From Saprospiraceae bacterium (lineage in GTDB: Bacteria > Bacteroidota > Bacteroidia > Chitinophagales > Saprospiraceae): a DNA stretch of 35,658 nucleotides. Numbering within the stretch: position 1 is the first letter of the stretch; every line of letters begins with the position of its first letter. The stretch is from contig JARGNR010000015.1 in assembly GCA_029212405.1 (NCBI GenBank), forward strand, positions 53,865 to 89,522. Direction: 5' to 3'. The position numbers were made by a program, and so were the translations under genes. This document shows, piece by piece, positions 1 to 9,372 of this stretch. Under the pieces are notes generated by a model, which worked only from the letters and a program-made list of their open reading frames with translations, was not told the DNA's origin and did not search any database.

Positions 1-419
1 CATTTGAAGATGGACTTACGGGAGCGGAAGTAGGGATGAATGCGGCGGATCTAGATGGTTGCTATGAATTATCGAACAGTATTGCGGTAACTAGAAACGA
101 ACCGATAGGAGGTACGATCTCGACGACAGATGAGACAACGATCTGTATTGATGGCATAGGCGATCCGATCGATGTCAGTTTAACAGGAAATAGTGGGGGC
201 AATTCCGCATGGGTAATTACGGATGAGTCTTTAAATATTCTAGGCATACCACCAGGACCTCCATTTGATTTAGATGGTGCAGGCCCAGGTGTATGCTTGA
301 TCTGGCACTTATCATTTGAAGATGGACTTACGGGAGCGGAAGTAGGGATGAATGCGGCGGATCTAGAAGGTTGCTATGAATTATCGAATAGTATTACGGT
401 AACTAGAGATATTATAGAT
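1..419 (+). repeat. Tandem type A coding repeat, 312-bp period
   Basis: Bases 1-75 are almost identical to 313-387; both begin catttgaagatggacttacg. The spacing is 312 bp, exactly 104 codons, so the frame is kept. Near-identity at synonymous sites indicates a recent duplication or gene conversion. More copies may lie upstream of the window. Confidence 0.85.
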
Positions 420-3400
420 GGAGCAACAATATCATTAACAAATGGGGAAACTATTTATTCAAATTGTCCAGGAAATGTTGTTTTTGATGTTCAGAATACT
501 TCTGACAATGTTTATTTTGACTATTACTACGTCATCACAAATGAAAATGATGTCATTTTAGCATGGGTGGATGCGGCACAGACGCAAACGCTAGATTTAT
601 CGGCAGCTCCTGCTGGAGAATGTCATGTTTGGGGTTGGAATTCTATCGGAACATCAACTCCAGTTATGGGAGACCACATTTCAAGTTTAGAAGGTGAAAG
701 TTGTGAAGAACTATCCGATAATTTCATCACAGTTTTACGAACATTACCTGATGGGGGGTATATTGAATTTGATGATGGCACAACAAGCTATGAAGGATGT
801 GCAGGAGCTATTGATTTTGATTTAGTTTTTAGTACATCTACGTTTCAAAATTATTGGTTTGTGGTCACAGACGATAATAATAATATTTTGACCTGGTTTA
901 ACTCTGACAATGGAGGATGGATTGACTTAAATGGTGCGCCTCCTGGTATTTGTAGGATATATGGATGGAATGAAATGGACTTACCCGAACCCATCGTTGG
1001 ACAACCTATATCTTCTTTAAGTGATCCAATGTGTGGGGATGTTTCTGAAAATTGGGTAACTGTAAATAGATTGGATTGTGAAACTGAAATGTGTGAGGTT
1101 ACACCTGCTGTAATTTATACTGAAGCGAACAATATAGAAAATAGAGTTGTGGTTGCTAATAGAGCATCGGGTACTATTTCAGTAATTAATAGTGACACAG
1201 ATAAAGTCATTTCAACACATGATATGCCTAATGATGGCGAACCTATGTATGTAGTATATAATAGTGCAAACAATACCTATTTAGTAGGGGACTATAATGG
1301 TTATGTGGCGGCTTTTGATGCTCATGATTTTAGTAATACTGCAAATGTAAAAGTAGGGGATGGAGTTTTCCATATGTGGATGAGCCCAGATAGAAATCAG
1401 TTATGGGTCAATAATGAAATTGATCGGACAATATCTGTCATTAATCCTACCTCGCTTGAAGATATAGCAACAGTAGAATTGCCTTCGGATTTATTTGATC
1501 TAGGGTATAAGCCTCATGATGTTATATTGATGCCAAATAATAGTGCTGCATTTGTAACACTTTTAGGATCTCAAGAACAAGATTATGTGATCAAGTATAG
1601 CACTTCCACATTTGAAGAGACTGGGCGTGTAGCTGTAGGATTAGATCCTCACGTTTCTTTAACCTCAAACAATGACAACTTGTATGTAGCGGCTCAAGGT
1701 AGCAGTGAACTAAATGTTATGAAGCGCAGTGATTTATCATTAATCACAAAAGTTGAGATCCCGAATGCACATGGTTTGGGCATCAATGAGTCGGGTACTT
1801 ATTTATATATAGGTAATATTTCTGAAGGGGGAACAAACGCAACTTACACACTAGATTTGGCGACAAATACTTTGATAGGAGATCCAGTTGATGCACCTTT
1901 TTCCGCCCCACATAATTATGCAGTTAAAGGTGATGACAAGTTGTATATCACACACAGTGGTAATGCAAATAACCAGGTTAGTATATATGATTTAACCCCT
2001 ACTCCAGTATTATCTTCTTCGATAGAAGTTGGTAATAATCCATTTGGATTGGTAGCATTTTCAATTCAGAATACAACTGAAGTCAGTATCTGTGTAGATG
2101 GAATAGGAGATCCTATTGATGTTTCTGTAGAAGGTGGCAATGGAATGAATAATGCATGGGTAATTACGAATACGGAGGGTTTAATCTTAGGATTGCCACC
2201 AATGGGGCCATTTGATTTGGATGGTGCAGGAACTGGAATCTGTTTAATTTGGTATTTGGTCTACGATGATATTGAAGGCCTTGAGGTAGGAATGAGTGCG
2301 AATGACTTAGAAGGGTGTTTTGCACTTTCGAATCCTATTACGGTATATAGAGAAGCAGCAGATGGAGGTACAATTTCCTTGTCAACAGGTGCAACAGAAG
2401 GCACATTCTGTGCAGGAGATGTAGTGTTTGATGTTACTCATGAAACCACTGCAAATAACCTTTCTTATTGGTACATAATTACGGATGATAATGACAATAT
2501 ATTAGGTTTTCATAATTCTGAAGATGGACCGACATTGGACTTGAGTGTAGCACCAGCAGGAGAATGCCATATTTGGGGATGGTCGTATAGAGGAGAAGGA
2601 GATCCAGTAATGGGTGAAAATATTAGTACATTGACAGACGGAGATTGTGAATCAATTTCATCAAACTTCATAAGAATAATCCGGTCTGATGTAACTGCTG
2701 CTGCAATTTCAACAGAAGATGAAACTACAATTTGTGTAGATGGTATAGGAGATCCTATTGATGTAACTGTAGAAGGTGGAACAGGAAGTAACTCTGCATG
2801 GGTGATTACGGATGAATCAGGAACAATTTTAGGATTGCCACCGATGGGCCCGTTTGATTTGGATGGAGCAGGAGAAGGAGTATGTCTTATTTGGTATGTG
2901 ACATTTGAAGAAATAAGTGGAGTAGAAGTCGGTTTAAGTGCAAATGATTTGGAAGGATGTTTTGCCTTGTCTAATCCAATAACAGTAACCAGAGAATCAG
3001 CGAATGGGGGCACAGTTTCTTTAGTAGACGGAGAAGAAGAAGCGATTTTTTGTGCTGGAGAAGTAGTGTTTGATGTTACGCATACAACTACAGCAGAAAA
3101 CCTTTCTTATTGGTACATAATTACGGATGATAATGACAATATATTAGGTTTTCATAATTCTGAAGATGGACCGACATTGGACTTGAGTATAGCACCAGCA
3201 GGAGAGTGTCACATATGGGGATGGTCGTATAGAGGAGAAGGAGATCCAGTAATGGGTGAAAATATTAGCACATTGTCAGACGGAGATTGTGAATCGATTT
3301 CATCAAATTTTATCACCATCACAAGACTGGCAGGAGTAGAAGCAGCTGCAATTTCAACGGAAGATGAAACTACAATTTGTGTAGATGGAATAGGAGATCC

Positions 3401-4574
3401 AATTGATGTCACTGTAGAAGGAGGAACAGGAAGCAACAGTGCATGGGTGATTACCGATGAATCAGGAACAATTTTAGGATTGCCACCGATGGGCCCGTTT
3501 GATTTGGATGGAGCAGGAGAAGGAGTATGTTTGATATGGTATGTGACATATGAAGAAATAAGTGGAGTAGAAGTTGGTTTAAGTGCGAATGATTTGGAAG
3601 GATGTTTTGCCTTGTCTAATCCTATCACGGTCACAAGACAGTCTGCGGATGGAGGTATGGTTGCTCTAGCAAATGGACAGGATACTGCGACTTATTGTGT
3701 AGGAGAAGTTGTATTTGATGTCATGCATGAAACTACAGCAACTGCTTTAGGGTATTGGTATGTTATTACAGATAACAGTGACAATATTCTAGCTTTTCAC
3801 AATTCGCTCGATGGGCCGACATTGGATTTGAGTGCAGCACCAGCGGGTGAGTGTCATATATGGGGATGGTCTTCGAATGGATCTGCCACACCAATGATGG
3901 GTGAGTCAATTTCTTCTCTCCAAATAGAATGTGGATCTGTATCAACTAATTTTATTTCCATATTCCGTGCAGAAGGCATTGATGGGGGTACAATCAGCAC
4001 AGAAAGTAGTTTGGTTGCCTGTCCAAATGATGGGAATGACGATATCGTTACGATTTCAACATCTGGTTCAGGAGAAGCATATGCATATATTTTAACAGAT
4101 GAGAATGATGTAGTAATGGGAGCCCCTATCATGGATTCAAGTATAAATTTCGAAGAAATGGAACCAGGAATAAATAGAATTTATGGTGTGGGATATGCAG
4201 GAACCATTGAAATTGGTAACACAATTGATGAGATAAATGGATCATGTGTTGCACTATCTTCCAACTTCATTGAAGTGATCGTTCAAGAAACGGTTGAATG
4301 TACGGTAACCTCTACGGAAGATTTGAGTACTCAAGATATCAAGGTGTATCCAAATCCATCGACCAATTTTATCACGATAGAATACTCGACATCAACGGAA
4401 AGTGTAGTGATCAATATATTGGACTCTAGAGGACAATTGGTATTAACTTCTGAAGAAAATAATGGGAATGGAGTTTTAAGCATTGATGTCCAAAATCTAT
4501 TAGGAGGTATGTATATACTTCAATTCACTACTGCTGACAGTGCAGTTTCCAAAAGAATAATAATCACAAAATAA
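1..4574 (+). CDS. Giant secreted repeat protein with beta-propeller and T9SS sorting domain (5' end missing)
   Basis: The frame is already open at the window edge, and bases 1-75 match the repeat at 313-387, so the ATG at 36 is internal and the gene starts upstream. Two repeat types of about 105 residues alternate. Type A has TICVDGIGDPIDV, AWVITDESG and FDLDGAG; type B has YWYIITDDNDNIL, APAGECHIWGW and SSNFI. Order: A, A, B, B-like, a YVTN-type propeller (about 1141-2061, with motifs such as VVVANRASGTISVIN), three A-B pairs (2062-3969), a diverged unit (about 3985-4320), then a T9SS tail (about 4336-4571, starting KVYPNPSTN). Regular cysteines near each unit end suggest disulfides. The tail is established as the signal for outer-membrane export and surface anchoring or release. 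An adhesin or matrix protein is plausible, but ligand and function are unknown. A terminator follows at once. Confidence 0.9.
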   Translation, partial: FEDGLTGAEVGMNAADLDGCYELSNSIAVTRNEPIGGTISTTDETTICIDGIGDPIDVSLTGNSGGNSAWVITDESLNILGIPPGPPFDLDGAGPGVCLIWHLSFEDGLTGAEVGMNAADLEGCYELSNSITVTRDIIDGATISLTNGETIYSNCPGNVVFDVQNTSDNVYFDYYYVITNENDVILAWVDAAQTQTLDLSAAPAGECHVWGWNSIGTSTPVMGDHISSLEGESCEELSDNFITVLRTLPDGGYIEFDDGTTSYEGCAGAIDFDLVFSTSTFQNYWFVVTDDNNNILTWFNSDNGGWIDLNGAPPGICRIYGWNEMDLPEPIVGQPISSLSDPMCGDVSENWVTVNRLDCETEMCEVTPAVIYTEANNIENRVVVANRASGTISVINSDTDKVISTHDMPNDGEPMYVVYNSANNTYLVGDYNGYVAAFDAHDFSNTANVKVGDGVFHMWMSPDRNQLWVNNEIDRTISVINPTSLEDIATVELPSDLFDLGYKPHDVILMPNNSAAFVTLLGSQEQDYVIKYSTSTFEETGRVAVGLDPHVSLTSNNDNLYVAAQGSSELNVMKRSDLSLITKVEIPNAHGLGINESGTYLYIGNISEGGTNATYTLDLATNTLIGDPVDAPFSAPHNYAVKGDDKLYITHSGNANNQVSIYDLTPTPVLSSSIEVGNNPFGLVAFSIQNTTEVSICVDGIGDPIDVSVEGGNGMNNAWVITNTEGLILGLPPMGPFDLDGAGTGICLIWYLVYDDIEGLEVGMSANDLEGCFALSNPITVYREAADGGTISLSTGATEGTFCAGDVVFDVTHETTANNLSYWYIITDDNDNILGFHNSEDGPTLDLSVAPAGECHIWGWSYRGEGDPVMGENISTLTDGDCESISSNFIRIIRSDVTAAAISTEDETTICVDGIGDPIDVTVEGGTGSNSAWVITDESGTILGLPPMGPFDLDGAGEGVCLIWYVTFEEISGVEVGLSANDLEGCFALSNPITVTRESANGGTVSLVDGEEEAIFCAGEVVFDVTHTTTAENLSYWYIITDDNDNILGFHNSEDGPTLDLSIAPAGECHIWGWSYRGEGDPVMGENISTLSDGDCESISSNFITITRLAGVEAAAISTEDETTICVDGIGDPIDVTVEGGTGSNSAWVITDESGTILGLPPMGPFDLDGAGEGVCLIWYVTYEEISGVEVGLSANDLEGCFALSNPITVTRQSADGGMVALANGQDTATYCVGEVVFDVMHETTATALGYWYVITDNSDNILAFHNSLDGPTLDLSAAPAGECHIWGWSSNGSATPMMGESISSLQIECGSVSTNFISIFRAEGIDGGTISTESSLVACPNDGNDDIVTISTSGSGEAYAYILTDENDVVMGAPIMDSSINFEEMEPGINRIYGVGYAGTIEIGNTIDEINGSCVALSSNFIEVIVQETVECTVTSTEDLSTQDIKVYPNPSTNFITIEYSTSTESVVINILDSRGQLVLTSEENNGNGVLSIDVQNLLGGMYILQFTTADSAVSKRIIITK
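2062..3981 (+). repeat. Three tandem A+B coding repeat units, about 642-645 bp each
   Basis: Three A-B pairs follow one another. Long stretches match at the DNA level: the block beginning cctttcttattggtac occurs at 2459 and 3101 (642 bp apart), and gcaatttcaac of the A unit occurs at 2703 and 3348 (645 bp apart). The period keeps the frame. The third pair is more diverged than the first two in its B half. Such repeats can change number by recombination. Confidence 0.85.
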
Positions 4575-4582
4575 TATTTCAA

Positions 4583-4618
4583 GAAACTAGGTATGAAAAC
4601 TGCCTAGTTTCATTTTTT
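4583..4618 (+). terminator. Rho-independent terminator after the repeat-protein gene
   Basis: A 9-bp stem, GAAACTAGG (4583-4591) with CCTAGTTTC (4603-4611), has an 11-base loop and is followed by ATTTTTTAA. It lies directly after the stop codon and separates the repeat-protein gene from the lipoprotein gene. Confidence 0.75.
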
Positions 4619-4637
4619 AATACATAACAGAATTACA

Positions 4638-5519
4638 ATGACAAATAACATTTTAAAATTAATCGTAGTGGCATTTGCCATGGTTTTGATTTCTTGTGGC
4701 GATGATGAAAATGCATCAGAAAATCAATTGAACCTCATGTTTACTGGCTTAGAAAATTTGGGTGATGAATTTGCTTATGAAGGATGGATCATGGTAGATG
4801 GCAGTCCCAAGAGTACAGGGGTCTTTACTGTTGATGAAAATGGAGCCCTTTCTAATTCTTCCTTTGATTTGAATGCGGATGATTTGGAATCAGCAACAAC
4901 CTTTATCTTAACCATTGAACCTTCACCAGATAGTGACCCAGCACCAAGTGACGTTCATATTTTGGCTGGAGATTTCAGCTCAGATAACGCTAATCTTACG
5001 GTTTCTCATGGTGCAGCAATTGGATCAGATTTTACTTCGTCAACAGGTGGATATATTTTGGCAACACCCACAGATGGAATGGAAAATAATGAAAACAGTG
5101 GAGTTTGGTTCTTAGATCCAACAGCTGGACCAGGGGCTTCTCTTTCACTGCCTGCTTTGCCTGCAGGGTGGGCATATGAAGGCTGGGCTGTAATAGATGG
5201 AACTCCTGTAACTACGGGTACATTTACCAGTGTTTCGGGGTCAGACGATGCAGCGCCATTTAGTGGTACAGAGTCAGGGCCATCTTATCCAGGAGAGGAC
5301 TTTTTAAATAATGCACCAAACGGATTGACGTTTCCAACAGATTTGAGAGGTGCGACAATTGTTGTGTCTGTAGAACCTGTTCCAGACAACAGTGCTGCAC
5401 CATTTACACTTAAGCCATTGGTTGGGATGACTGCAGTTGATGCAGTAGATCATACTTTATTGGCGATGGATAATAATGCAACAGCGACCAATCCAACAGG
5501 TACAGCAACAAAAAAATAG
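4638..5519 (+). CDS. Lipoprotein with two RskA-like (anti-sigma-K C-terminal-like) domains
   Basis: The 293-residue product starts with a lipoprotein signal whose lipobox ends at Cys20 (LISCGDDE), so it should be exported and lipid-anchored. Two related halves follow. Each has an AYEGW motif, a D-G-x-P segment, a G-x-F-T strand and a strand with SVEP or TIEP before a P-D-x-S/N-x-x-P run (about residues 45-105 and 175-250). The pattern resembles the extracytoplasmic sensor domain of RskA-type anti-sigma factors. There is no transmembrane helix or cytoplasmic sigma-binding domain, so it is not an anti-sigma factor of the usual kind. It may be a stand-alone periplasmic or surface domain protein. 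A terminator follows. Family assignment is from motif resemblance only. Confidence 0.75.
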   Translation: MTNNILKLIVVAFAMVLISCGDDENASENQLNLMFTGLENLGDEFAYEGWIMVDGSPKSTGVFTVDENGALSNSSFDLNADDLESATTFILTIEPSPDSDPAPSDVHILAGDFSSDNANLTVSHGAAIGSDFTSSTGGYILATPTDGMENNENSGVWFLDPTAGPGASLSLPALPAGWAYEGWAVIDGTPVTTGTFTSVSGSDDAAPFSGTESGPSYPGEDFLNNAPNGLTFPTDLRGATIVVSVEPVPDNSAAPFTLKPLVGMTAVDAVDHTLLAMDNNATATNPTGTATKK

Positions 5520-5618
5520 AAAAGGGTAGTTTTATTAATATTGAGATCATTCTGTTTCAATATGGGTTAGGGAATATATTTTCTAAAGGTTGAAATAGAT
5601 TGAAATTAGTTATGATTT

Positions 5619-5650
5619 GGATAGCATCAGGTTAAGGTGCTATCCTTTTT
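5619..5650 (+). terminator. Rho-independent terminator after the RskA-like lipoprotein gene
   Basis: An 8-bp perfect stem, GGATAGCA (5619-5626) with TGCTATCC (5638-5645), has an 11-base loop and is followed by TTTTTATTT. It lies about 100 bases after the stop codon at 5519. Confidence 0.75.
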
Positions 5651-5733
5651 ATTTGGTTCAATTTGAAATAAACTTAAGAATTACAAATTGATATTTTATT
5701 CGTTTTGAAACTGTTAGTACGGAATTTCTTAGA

Positions 5734-5741
5734 TATTTTTG
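5734..5741 (+). promoter_or_regulatory. Possible -7 element (TATTTTTG) for the GCS2-CBS gene
   Basis: TATTTTTG fits the Bacteroidota TAnnTTTG -7 consensus and lies 53 bases before the ATG at 5795. A TTTG at 5704-5707 is 26 bases upstream, wider than the usual 19-21, so support is only moderate. Confidence 0.35.
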
Positions 5742-5794
5742 GCGTAGTTGATGTTTATATTTACATTCATTGAACTAAAATAAAAAACCAAGAA

Positions 5795-7711
5795 ATGGGA
5801 GAACAAAGAGTATCTAAGGTTACGGACCAAAAACAAATGCAAAAGTTTGTGAAATCTTTGCTCAAGGACGTGCAAGCTTTGGAATATATGTTGGAAAACG
5901 ACTGGTTTGATAAAGGCATAACCAGGATGGGTGCGGAACAGGAAATGGTCATTGTTCAAAAGGATACATTCAAGCCTAATTGTATTGCGATGGAGGCACT
6001 CGATAAGATGAAGGATTACGAGTGGGTAGAGACTGAGTTGGCAAAGTTTAACCTTGAAACTAATCTTACTCCCAGAGAATTGACAGAAAAATGTTTTAGT
6101 TTGTTGCATGAAGAAAATGCGACTAAGCTAGACAAGATACAAGAGGTGTTGGATACGTTGGATACCAGTATTGTATTGACAGGTATTCTCCCCACATTGA
6201 GAAAATTTGACTTAGATTTAGATAACCTTACCCCTAAAAAAAGATATAAAGCATTGATGGAAGCGATCAATGAGCAATTGGTGGGGAATGCTTATGAACT
6301 TAGGTTAACAGGAATAGATGAACTATTAGTAAAACATGATTCTCCACTTTTAGAGGCTTGCAATACGAGTTTTCAAGTACACTTACAGGTAGATCCAGAT
6401 GAGTTCGTAAAAGTGTATAATATTGCTCAGGCGGTAACCGCTCCTGTTATGGCAATAGCAGCCAATTCTCCAATTGTATTTGGTAGAAGATTATGGCATG
6501 AAAGTAGGATTGCTCTTTTTCAACAATCATTGGATACGAGGGCTACTCATGATCATATGAGAGAAAAGAGTCCAAGGGTGAGTTTTGGTAAAGATTGGCT
6601 ACAAGATTCCATCATGGAAATCTACAAAGAAGACATTTCTAGATTCAGAGTTTTGATCAGTTCTGATGTTCAGGAGGATTCCCTGGAAATGATTAAAGAT
6701 AAGAAAGTACCGAAATTAAGAGCGCTACAGGTCCATAACTCTACGGTCTATAGATGGAATAGACCTTGTTATGGAATAAGTGACAATGGCAAACCACATT
6801 TGAGGATTGAAAATCGTGTTATTCCTTCTGGACCTACAGTTTTAGATGAAGTAGCAAATGCTTGTTTTTGGTTGGGACTTACCCTTGGGATGGCAGATGA
6901 GATTGATGATATTAGAGAGTTAATGTCATTTGAAGATGCAAGAGACAATTTTGGAAAAGCAGCAAGATTTGGTATCGATAGTAAGTTTACCTGGTTTAAT
7001 GATGAAAAAGTAACGTGTTGTAAATTAATTTTGGACCAGCTTTTACCCATTGCCAGAAAGGGCCTAAAGAAAAGAAAAGTAGCTAAAAAAGACATTGACT
7101 TGTACTTGGGAATCATTCAGGAACGGGCAGAGTCTCATATGAATGGAGCAAGATGGATGTTGAGATCGTACACGGAATTGATTAAAGAAACGACTAGAGA
7201 CGAAGCCTTGACAGTATTGACATCGAGCATAATAAAGAATCAACAAAGCCAAATTCCAGGGCACAAGTGGGCCATACCACGGTTAAGTGATTTGGATGAT
7301 TACAAACCTTCACAATTGAAAGTATCTGAGTTTATGGAGACGGATATTTTCACTGTACAAAAATCAGATATCATTGAATTGGTTGCTGAAATGATGGATT
7401 GGCAAAACATTCGATATGCAGCAGTGGAAGACAAAGAAGGCAATTTAATTGGTTTGGTATCCAGAAGGCTTATGCTAAGAAATCTAATTAAGAATAAAAG
7501 AAGTAGACGAACTAGAACAGCTGAAGATGTGATGATCCAAAACCCAGCTACGATAGATCACAACGATTCTATCTTAAATGCCATGAAAATAATGAAGAAG
7601 GAAGAGGTGGGATGTTTACCAGTGATTAACAATGGAGAATTGGCAGGAATGATAACTGAGATGGATTTTTTAAATATTTCGGGAAGGTTGATCGAACGAC
7701 TTGAAGGGTAA
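5795..7711 (+). CDS. Glutamate-cysteine ligase family (GCS2) protein fused to a CBS pair
   Basis: The 638-residue product has two parts. Residues about 20-480 resemble the GCS2/YbdK group of carboxylate-amine ligases: RMGAEQEMVIV as the first substrate and metal strand, NLETNLTPRE, FQVHLQVDP, and AIAANSPIVFGRRL, which matches the conserved ANSP segment. Such enzymes join glutamate to cysteine or a similar amine using ATP. Residues about 510-638 form two CBS motifs (SEFMETDIFTVQKSD and AEDVMIQNPATID), a module known to bind adenine nucleotides. No signal peptide is visible, so it is cytosolic. The fusion suggests energy-state control of ligase activity (inference). The phosphatase gene starts 3 bases after the stop codon, so the two are probably cotranscribed. 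The true substrate cannot be read from the sequence. Confidence 0.85.
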   Translation: MGEQRVSKVTDQKQMQKFVKSLLKDVQALEYMLENDWFDKGITRMGAEQEMVIVQKDTFKPNCIAMEALDKMKDYEWVETELAKFNLETNLTPRELTEKCFSLLHEENATKLDKIQEVLDTLDTSIVLTGILPTLRKFDLDLDNLTPKKRYKALMEAINEQLVGNAYELRLTGIDELLVKHDSPLLEACNTSFQVHLQVDPDEFVKVYNIAQAVTAPVMAIAANSPIVFGRRLWHESRIALFQQSLDTRATHDHMREKSPRVSFGKDWLQDSIMEIYKEDISRFRVLISSDVQEDSLEMIKDKKVPKLRALQVHNSTVYRWNRPCYGISDNGKPHLRIENRVIPSGPTVLDEVANACFWLGLTLGMADEIDDIRELMSFEDARDNFGKAARFGIDSKFTWFNDEKVTCCKLILDQLLPIARKGLKKRKVAKKDIDLYLGIIQERAESHMNGARWMLRSYTELIKETTRDEALTVLTSSIIKNQQSQIPGHKWAIPRLSDLDDYKPSQLKVSEFMETDIFTVQKSDIIELVAEMMDWQNIRYAAVEDKEGNLIGLVSRRLMLRNLIKNKRSRRTRTAEDVMIQNPATIDHNDSILNAMKIMKKEEVGCLPVINNGELAGMITEMDFLNISGRLIERLEG

Positions 7712-7714
7712 TAA

Positions 7715-8782
7715 ATGATGCGAATTTCTTTTGTTGTATGGATTTTGCTTGTACTGTTTTTCAGTGCGTGTAAGAATAATGAGCTCAGAAATGATGAAGA
7801 GTTTATTACAAAAATTGCTTTTGGCTCTTGTGGTCGCGAATGGCAAGAGCTTCCGATTTTTAATATTGTTGTCGATCATGATCCAGATCTATTTATCTTC
7901 TTAGGGGATAATATTTACGGAGACACGAAGAATATGGATACTCTAAGAGCCAAGTACAAACGATTGGGAGACAAAGCATCTTATCAAAAGTTAAAGCAAA
8001 ACGTTCCCATTTTAGCCACATGGGATGATCATGATTATGGATGGAACGATATAGGCAGACATTATAAGTTCAAAGAAGAATCAAAAGAAATATTTCTTCA
8101 GTTTTTTGAGGAAGCTGAATCTTCTGAAAGGCGAAAACATCAAGGAATATACCACGCCATAATGAAAGAGTTCGGTGGTAAAAAGTTACAAATTATATTA
8201 TTGGACAATAGAACTTTTAGAGATAATGTAAAGCGCCATGTTGATGAATTTTCTGACGATCCGAGGTATTTCTACCATTTGGATTATACCCCTTACACGC
8301 ACTCTGATTCGACTATTTTAGGTGAAAAACAATGGTTGTGGCTGGAGAACCAATTGAACCAAGAAGCAGATGTTAGATTGATTTGTAGTGGCACTCAGTT
8401 TAGTATTGAGTACAATGGGTATGAAGCATGGGCAAATTTTCCGAATGAACAACAACGAATGATAGATTTGATTGGAAAGACTCAAGCAAGTGGTGTTTTG
8501 TTTCTTACGGGTGATGTCCATTACTCAGAAATATCAAAACTACAGACACAAAATTACCCAATTTATGATTTCACGTCAAGTGGACTTTCTTCTACATGGC
8601 ATTTTGCCACTCCAAATAAAAATCGAATTGAAGGACCTATAATGGATAATCATTTTGGATTGATATCCATAGATTGGGCACCGACTGACCCGACTATTAT
8701 GATGGAAACCTGGGATATCCATAACAACCAAAGAATAGAATATACCATCCCATTAAGTGAAATAAGCATTGATGGAGATTAA
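7715..8782 (+). CDS. PhoD-like metallophosphatase lipoprotein
   Basis: The 355-residue product has a lipoprotein signal with Cys19 (LFFSACKNN) and then an alkaline phosphatase D-like domain. Motifs in order: IAFGSCGREW, FLGDNIYGDT, ATWDDHDYGWND, LLDNRTFRD, CSGTQFS and FLTGDVHYSEIS. These supply the Asp, Asn and His residues that bind metal in PhoD-family enzymes. The product probably removes phosphate from esters or diesters in the periplasm or at the outer membrane. It lacks the long N-terminal Fn3-like domain and Tat signal of Bacillus PhoD, as do other short Bacteroidota homologues. It follows the GCS2-CBS gene by 3 bases, and no terminator is obvious before the next promoter. Confidence 0.88.
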   Translation: MMRISFVVWILLVLFFSACKNNELRNDEEFITKIAFGSCGREWQELPIFNIVVDHDPDLFIFLGDNIYGDTKNMDTLRAKYKRLGDKASYQKLKQNVPILATWDDHDYGWNDIGRHYKFKEESKEIFLQFFEEAESSERRKHQGIYHAIMKEFGGKKLQIILLDNRTFRDNVKRHVDEFSDDPRYFYHLDYTPYTHSDSTILGEKQWLWLENQLNQEADVRLICSGTQFSIEYNGYEAWANFPNEQQRMIDLIGKTQASGVLFLTGDVHYSEISKLQTQNYPIYDFTSSGLSSTWHFATPNKNRIEGPIMDNHFGLISIDWAPTDPTIMMETWDIHNNQRIEYTIPLSEISIDGD

Positions 8783-8845
8783 AATAGTTTTTTAAATCTA
8801 GAATATATCTCTTCATTTAAGTACTCAAAATAGCATTACTTCTCT

Positions 8846-8853
8846 TACCTTTG
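8846..8853 (+). promoter_or_regulatory. Bacteroidota -7 element TACCTTTG, leaderless type
   Basis: TACCTTTG fits TAnnTTTG exactly and ends only 4 bases before the ATG at 8858. If transcription starts the usual few bases after the element, the mRNA begins at or very near the start codon. No good -33 TTTG is visible. Confidence 0.5.
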
Positions 8854-8857
8854 CGCC

Positions 8858-9361
8858 ATGAAAAAAGAGATTCGCTTAGATGAATTGTTGAGCTTTTTCC
8901 CTGAAGTAGAGCTGCCAATTGAAATTACAGAAGATTTAGTGATGACCGCAGAATCGGTCAATAAGGTATTTCCTAAAGTTATAGTTGAAGAGTATATAGC
9001 TATATGGGAAGGTGGAGAGGATTTTGATGAATTTACTGAGTTTGTTCCTATTCTACAAATTAAGGAAGCAGAGGAATTCCATGCCTTGGTCTATTGGAAA
9101 GGAGGATTAATGAAATATGAATATATATTAGTTACGCTAGATAAATTAGGAGAATTCATAACAAGGAAACCCATTGCAAGCACACTTTCTGATGGAAAGA
9201 CGGTAAAAAAGTCTGTAGCTAAAATAGATGAAGATATGATCATTCATATTATGGCTGGTGAGAATGAAGTAAATGGTAAGTACGATCCATCTAGAAGTCA
9301 AGCGTTTAATATGGAAATCTTATTCTCTGGAGATGTGATATTTTCCCTTGGAGATGACTAA
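8858..9361 (+). CDS. Conserved-looking protein of unknown function
   Basis: I do not recognise this 167-residue protein. It is acidic, has no signal peptide or transmembrane segment, and is probably cytosolic. It starts with a short helical part (EIRLDELLSFFPEVELPIEI) and continues with alternating strands, including YIAIWEGGEDFDEFTEF and FHALVYWKGGLMKYEYI. The start is supported by the TACCTTTG element just upstream. Its 3' end is convergent with the NTF2-like gene, 11 bases apart. Codon use and amino-acid composition look like a real gene. Confidence 0.75.
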   Translation: MKKEIRLDELLSFFPEVELPIEITEDLVMTAESVNKVFPKVIVEEYIAIWEGGEDFDEFTEFVPILQIKEAEEFHALVYWKGGLMKYEYILVTLDKLGEFITRKPIASTLSDGKTVKKSVAKIDEDMIIHIMAGENEVNGKYDPSRSQAFNMEILFSGDVIFSLGDD

Positions 9362-9372
9362 TCTCTGGATTG

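Noticed and set aside
2510-3634. Long minus-strand frames of 141-167 codons opposite the repeat-protein gene
   Set aside because: They recur with the repeat period and are shadows of the plus-strand coding repeats; the plus strand has clear domains and a T9SS tail.
1-4574. CRISPR or other short regular DNA repeat array
   Set aside because: The repeats are 312-645 bp, keep the frame and encode protein; no short spaced repeats were seen in the window.
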